Under the pieces are notes generated by a model. That model had not been told where the DNA came from, ran no database searches, and worked only from the letters and a program-made list of their open reading frames with translations. Shown here in pieces: positions 60,644 through 64,000 of a stretch of DNA of 64,000 bases. Within the stretch, counting starts at the first letter, position 1, and the number at the start of each line of letters is the position of its first letter. The stretch is taken from NCBI RefSeq assembly GCF_003385845.1, contig NZ_QRDJ01000007.1, forward strand, positions 461,380 to 525,379, read 5' to 3'. The position numbers were made by a program, and so were the translations under genes. The DNA comes from Kushneria indalinina DSM 14324. Lineage in GTDB: Bacteria > Pseudomonadota > Gammaproteobacteria > Pseudomonadales > Halomonadaceae.

Positions 60644-61074
60644 GGGCTCTCCTGGTCGCGATCAAGCTGATCGGTCATGGCGTTGACGGTGTCGATGAAA
60701 TCACGGGTCCGGGCCGGGCTTAATCCGGCGGCCATCTGCGCCTCGAGCGTTTGCTCGATGGCATCAAGGCGCTCGCGCAACGCCCGGCCGTCGGCGCTGA
60801 GCGCCAGATGCGCGGCGCGGCTGTCGGTGGGGTGCGGGTGGCGCTCGATCAGGCCCTCGCGCTCCAGCTCGCGTGTCACTCGGGTGATCAGGCCCTTGTC
60901 CTGCAAAAGCGCCGTGGCCACCTCGCGGGCCATCACGCCGTCGTGGCGACCGATCTCGCCGAGTACGCGCAGGTGCGACAGCGGCAGGGTGATACCGTCT
61001 CTGAGATAGCGCTCGCGCAAGGCACGCTTGTAGACATGCAAAAGCCCGAAAAGCGCATTGCCGGCGGTAGGCAT
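60640..61074 (-). CDS. MarR family regulator coupled to the siderophore protein
   Basis: 144 residues. Winged helix: Leu-Pro-Leu-Ser-His-Leu-Arg-Val-Leu-Gly-Glu-Ile-Gly, Lys-Gly-Leu-Ile-Thr-Arg-Val-Thr-Arg-Glu-Leu-Glu-Arg-Glu-Gly-Leu-Ile-Glu-Arg. Coupled to the SIP gene downstream. A palindrome resembling a MarR operator lies upstream at 61122-61140, so it probably regulates itself and possibly the divergent pyrophosphatase gene. Confidence 0.87.
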   Translation of the reverse strand: MPTAGNALFGLLHVYKRALRERYLRDGITLPLSHLRVLGEIGRHDGVMAREVATALLQDKGLITRVTRELEREGLIERHPHPTDSRAAHLALSADGRALRERLDAIEQTLEAQMAAGLSPARTRDFIDTVNAMTDQLDRDQESP

Positions 61075-61121
61075 AACGTCATGACCGTCAATGAAAGTGA
61101 TTCTCGATACGATCCGCTATA

Positions 61122-61140
61122 TGGTTGATATTGTCAACCA
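61122..61140. promoter_or_regulatory. MarR-type operator, second site
   Basis: TGGTTGA-TATTG-TCAACCA, perfect 7-base arms, between the divergent marR and pyrophosphatase genes. The TTGA...TCAA core resembles the site at 37285-37303. Confidence 0.65.
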
Positions 61141-61225
61141 GTTGCATCGACAGCTGTCATCGCCGTGACATGACCCTGTCTCAATCTGGACGCCTTTTTC
61201 GTCCACCGATCCGGAGTTGACCAAC

Positions 61226-61834
61226 ATGTCCGTTACCCGCCGCTTTACCACTGCCGTGCTGACCACCGCGGCGCTGTCGACCTCACTGCTGGCCCAGGCG
61301 GCCGGCGGTCTGGGGGATGTCTCCCAACCCGATAGCGCCCCGGACACCTTTTTGATGGTCAACGAGATCCCGGCGGGCAGCGCCATCAAGTACGAGCTGG
61401 ATGAAGCGGGGCATGTGATCGTCGATCGCTTTTTGTCCATGCCGATGGCGTATCCGGCCAACTATGGTTCGATCCCCAGCTCGCAGGGCGGCGATGGTGA
61501 CCCGCTCGATGTGATGGCATTTACCCGCACGCCGATCGTGCCGGGCGCGATCATGGCCGTGCGGCCCATCGGTATGCTGCGCATGGTTGATGGCGGCGAG
61601 GCGGACGACAAGATCATCGCCGTGCCCACCCATGAAGTGGACCCGACCTGGGATGAGGTCGAAAGCCTCGATGATCTGCCGGCCATGGAACGCGAGCGTC
61701 TTGAGGGCTTTTTCCGGGTCTACAAGCAGCTGCCGGAAGGCAGCAAGGTGATCGAGCTCAAGGGCTTTGCCCCGGTCAGCGAGGCCCACGAGGTGCTGCA
61801 ACAGGCGCTGGACGATTATCAACCGCCGTCCTGA
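61226..61834 (+). CDS. Periplasmic inorganic pyrophosphatase
   Basis: 202 residues from ATG at 61226 (GGAG upstream). Residues 1-26 are a signal peptide ending Ala-Gln-Ala. The family I pyrophosphatase core is intact: Ile-Lys-Tyr-Glu-Leu-Asp, Tyr-Pro-Ala-Asn-Tyr-Gly, Asp-Gly-Asp-Pro-Leu-Asp-Val, Val-Arg-Pro-Ile-Gly-Met-Leu and Asp-Asp-Lys-Ile. Family I enzymes are usually cytoplasmic, so the export signal is noteworthy; it might recover phosphate from external PPi. Confidence 0.9.
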   Translation: MSVTRRFTTAVLTTAALSTSLLAQAAGGLGDVSQPDSAPDTFLMVNEIPAGSAIKYELDEAGHVIVDRFLSMPMAYPANYGSIPSSQGGDGDPLDVMAFTRTPIVPGAIMAVRPIGMLRMVDGGEADDKIIAVPTHEVDPTWDEVESLDDLPAMERERLEGFFRVYKQLPEGSKVIELKGFAPVSEAHEVLQQALDDYQPPS

Positions 61835-61857
61835 GCTACGCTTGTCGCTACCGACAC

Positions 61858-61892
61858 AACGCCCGCCCTCGAATCGAGAGCGGGCGTTTTTT
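61858..61892 (+). terminator. Terminator of the pyrophosphatase gene
   Basis: CGCCCGC/GCGGGCG stem with an inner CTCGA/TCGAG stem, followed by seven Ts. Confidence 0.9.
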
Positions 61893-61951
61893 TGAGCAAC
61901 AAATTGCTCAAGAAGAGCTCCATGCCCAAAAAATGAGCGATATTTTGCTCA
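61892..61951. promoter_or_regulatory. Two inverted repeats before the ABC transporter
   Basis: TTGAGCAA-CAAA-TTGCTCAA (61892-61911, perfect 8-base arms) and, 22 bases on, TGAGC...GCTCA (61934-61951), which shares the half-site. Paired operators for one regulator are plausible; the sequence is not a Fur box. Confidence 0.55.
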
Positions 61952-62113
61952 ACTCGCACCAGCGAGCTGATGTCCAGGAGTCCGGCGCTGCGTGAGCGCC
62001 TTTTGAACCGCGCCCGACGCGCTGCATCCGTCACATGCCTGTCATGTTGCCCGGCCACGATGACGGCCCGTGTTCCCGTTCATCTGCCGATGCCTCTACC
62101 AATGCCCCTGCCC

Positions 62114-63112
62114 ATGACTGTCACACCATTTGTTGCGTTTCGCTCCGGACTCTCCGCTCTGGCCGCCGTGGCCTTCACGCTCGTCGCCCCCCTGGCCAGC
62201 GCCGAGTCGCTGATGCTCTATACCAGCCAGCCCAACACCGATGCCCAGCAGACGGTGGACGCCTTTGAGAAGGCCCACCCCGAGATCGACGTGCAGTGGG
62301 TACGCGATGGCACCACGCGCTTGATGACGCGTCTGGAGGCCGAACGTGCCGCCGGGCAGAACCGCGCCGATGTGCTGCTGGTCGCCGATGCAGTCAGCCT
62401 CGAGAATCTGCGCCAGCAGGACCTGCTGGCCCAATACCAGCCCGAGGCGCTGAGCCATTACCCGGATGCGCTGTATGACCCGGAGGGTTACTACTTCGGC
62501 ACCAAGCAGATCGCCACCGGCATCGTTTATCACCAGCGCGCCGCCGAGCAGCCGCAGCGCTGGCAGGATCTGACCGAGCCCGCATACCAGGGCCAGGTCG
62601 CCATGCCCAGCCCGCTTTACTCAGGCGCGGCACTCATTCATCTGGACAGCATGGTCAACGATGAGCGCTTTGGCTGGGACTATTACCAGGCCCTGGCTGA
62701 CAACGGCGTGACCCCCAACGGCGGCAACGGCGGCGTTCTCAAGCAGGTGGCGGCCGGCACCAAACCCTATGGCGTGATGGTCGATTTCATGGCGCTGCGC
62801 GAGAAGGCCAAGGGCTCGCCGATCGAGTTCGTTTATCCCGAGGAAGGGGTGAGCGTGGTTACCGAACCGGTGGCGATCATGAAGGAGGCTCAAAATATTG
62901 ATGCCGCGCAGACCTTTGTCGATTTTCTGCTCTCCCGCGAGGGCCAGCAGCTGGTAAGCCGGCAGGGCTACCTGCCGGCGCGCGATGACGTGGACGCCCC
63001 CGAGGGCTATCCCGACCGCGCGCAGATCAAACCGCTGCCCTTCTCGGCCACCCGGGCACTCGAGCAGGCCGAGGACGAAAAGGCACGCTTTGCCGATATC
63101 TTCTCTTCCTGA
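62114..63112 (+). CDS. Iron-type ABC transporter substrate-binding protein
   Basis: 332 residues if started at 62114; ATGs at 62060 and 62090 are in frame and none has a good ribosome site, so the start is open. A signal peptide (Ala-Leu-Ala-Ala-Val-Ala-Phe-Thr-Leu-Val, Ala-Ser-Ala) precedes Leu-Met-Leu-Tyr-Thr-Ser-Gln-Pro. Follows the pattern of FbpA/AfuA-like binding proteins (Asp-Val-Leu-Leu-Val-Ala-Asp, Gly-Thr-Lys-Pro-Tyr-Gly-Val-Met), which bind Fe(III) or, in relatives, phosphonate or polyamine-type ligands. The permease overlaps its stop by one base. Confidence 0.85.
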   Translation: MTVTPFVAFRSGLSALAAVAFTLVAPLASAESLMLYTSQPNTDAQQTVDAFEKAHPEIDVQWVRDGTTRLMTRLEAERAAGQNRADVLLVADAVSLENLRQQDLLAQYQPEALSHYPDALYDPEGYYFGTKQIATGIVYHQRAAEQPQRWQDLTEPAYQGQVAMPSPLYSGAALIHLDSMVNDERFGWDYYQALADNGVTPNGGNGGVLKQVAAGTKPYGVMVDFMALREKAKGSPIEFVYPEEGVSVVTEPVAIMKEAQNIDAAQTFVDFLLSREGQQLVSRQGYLPARDDVDAPEGYPDRAQIKPLPFSATRALEQAEDEKARFADIFSS

Positions 63113-64000
63113 TGGCGGCAACGGTCATGACGCGAGGCCTGCCACGGCTGGGGCCGGCACTGCTGTTTGTGCCGGCACTGCTCATCTGCCTACTGCCGGT
63201 GGGCCAACTGCTCATCGAGGCAGTGCTGGCAACGATCACCGCGCCGACGCAGTGGCGTGACTCACCGCTTTTTGAGGTGCTGAGCAGCGCCAGCACCTGG
63301 CGGGCCACCGGCCACAGCCTGTACACCACGGCACTGGGGACCCTGATCAGCGTGGCACTGGGCACACTCTTTGCCTTTACGCTGGCGCTGACCGACCTGC
63401 GTGGCCGGCGGGCGCTGGTGATCTGTTTCATGCTGCCAATGATGATTCCACCCCAGGTCACGGCGCTGGCCTGGCTGCAACTGTTCGGCCCGGCCAGCAC
63501 GCTGCTGATTACCCTCGGCATCGCCCCGGCACTGGGCGCACCGCAGCCGCTCTATTCCGCCGAGGGCATTGCGCTGCTGCTGGGCATTCAGCATGCGCCG
63601 ATGGTGTTTCTGGCGCTTCGGGCCAGCCTGGCCGAACTGCCGGCGGAACTGGTGGAAGTCGCCCGTCTGAGCGGTGCGGCGCCACGCACGGTGTGGCGTA
63701 CGGTTATCCTGCCGCTGAGCACGCCGGGCCTGATTGCCGGCACGGCCATGGCGGCGATTGCGGCACTGGGCAACTTCGGCATCCCGGCCATGCTGGGCAT
63801 TCCGGTGGGCTACTACACGCTGCCTACCCTCATCTACCAGCAGCTGGCGGGGTTTGGCACCGGCGTACTGGACCGCGTCGCCTCGCTGGCACTTCTGATG
63901 ACGTTACTGGTGGGGGTGGGCATCTGGCTGCAGCACCATCTGCTGGCCCGGCGCGACTATCGACTCGGCGGGCAGGGCGCCCGGCCGCTGACCTTTGCCA
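63112..64000 (+). CDS. ABC transporter permease (FbpB-type), 3' end outside window
   Basis: Starts at ATG overlapping the binding-protein stop (TGATG); the frame stays open to the window end (296 codons seen). Membrane helices from residue ~15; Glu-Leu-Val-Glu-Val-Ala-Arg-Leu-Ser-Gly-Ala-Ala-Pro-Arg-Thr-Val-Trp-Arg-Thr-Val-Ile-Leu-Pro-Leu is the EAA loop that contacts the ATPase. In the FbpB family two such units are fused in ~500-700 residues, so more than half may be missing here. The ATPase gene is expected after it. Confidence 0.9.
   Translation, partial: MAATVMTRGLPRLGPALLFVPALLICLLPVGQLLIEAVLATITAPTQWRDSPLFEVLSSASTWRATGHSLYTTALGTLISVALGTLFAFTLALTDLRGRRALVICFMLPMMIPPQVTALAWLQLFGPASTLLITLGIAPALGAPQPLYSAEGIALLLGIQHAPMVFLALRASLAELPAELVEVARLSGAAPRTVWRTVILPLSTPGLIAGTAMAAIAALGNFGIPAMLGIPVGYYTLPTLIYQQLAGFGTGVLDRVASLALLMTLLVGVGIWLQHHLLARRDYRLGGQGARPLTFA

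Noticed and set aside
61090-61108. A Fur box upstream of the siderophore-interacting unit
   Set aside because: The GAAAGTGATTCTCGAT stretch matches the Fur consensus too weakly.

Overview
The window reads as a GC-rich gammaproteobacterial chromosome, most likely from the Halomonadaceae (Halomonas/Kushneria type). This rests on the pyrE-crc-rph-yicC block, a Crc protein that has lost the ExoIII catalytic residues (as in Pseudomonas and relatives), acidic secreted proteins and an Asp/Asn-rich insertion in the glucose dehydrogenase. The assignment is inference; no rRNA or tRNA gene was seen.

Layout. 1-5571 is ordinary core: the end of an STN-domain protein, a GNAT acetyltransferase, trmL, a YfaZ-like porin, pyrE, crc, rph and yicC. 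5572-29223 is an integrated genomic island. Its tyrosine integrase lies just behind yicC, and the last 21 bases of yicC recur at 29203-29223 with 18/21 identity and the same coding sense, so the island sits in the 3' end of yicC, a known site for mobilizable islands of the MGIVflInd1 type. The island carries an AlpA-type regulator, a phage-like recombination block (YqaJ exonuclease, ERF annealase, DUF932 protein), a YagK/YfjJ (inovirus Gp2-like) protein, and a defence block: an IetA/IetS-like AAA+ ATPase plus subtilisin-like protease, then a type I restriction operon with order hsdR-hsdS-TIR-hsdM-Mrr. Four degraded IS5-family copies lie between these parts; one is internally deleted and holds exactly 16 GGCT repeats. 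Two AT-rich genes without recognisable function stand near the two ends.

29224-42022 returns to core or metabolic genes: an MBL-fold hydrolase, an MFS permease, a DUF1127 protein facing a LysR regulator, a CPBP protease, a GST, a MarR-controlled EmrAB-like efflux pair, a membrane PQQ glucose dehydrogenase and an OprP/OprO-like porin. 42023-43252 is gene debris: a second, broken gcd 3' end with its terminator, remnants of kdpD/kdpE and the last strands of an outer-membrane barrel.

43253-58191 looks like one catabolic region for an amino compound: an APC permease and aldehyde dehydrogenase; an ornithine-cyclodeaminase-family protein, RidA and a DadA-like oxidase with an AraC regulator; a flavin monooxygenase, second RidA, DUF1028 protein and ArgE-like deacylase with a LysR regulator; and a sodium:solute symporter preceded by a 30-residue membrane peptide. 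Three promoter regions in it share a motif, which suggests common control. 58371-64000 holds a solitary Dcm-like methylase, a MarR/siderophore-interacting-protein pair, a periplasmic pyrophosphatase and the start of an iron-type ABC transporter that runs off the window.
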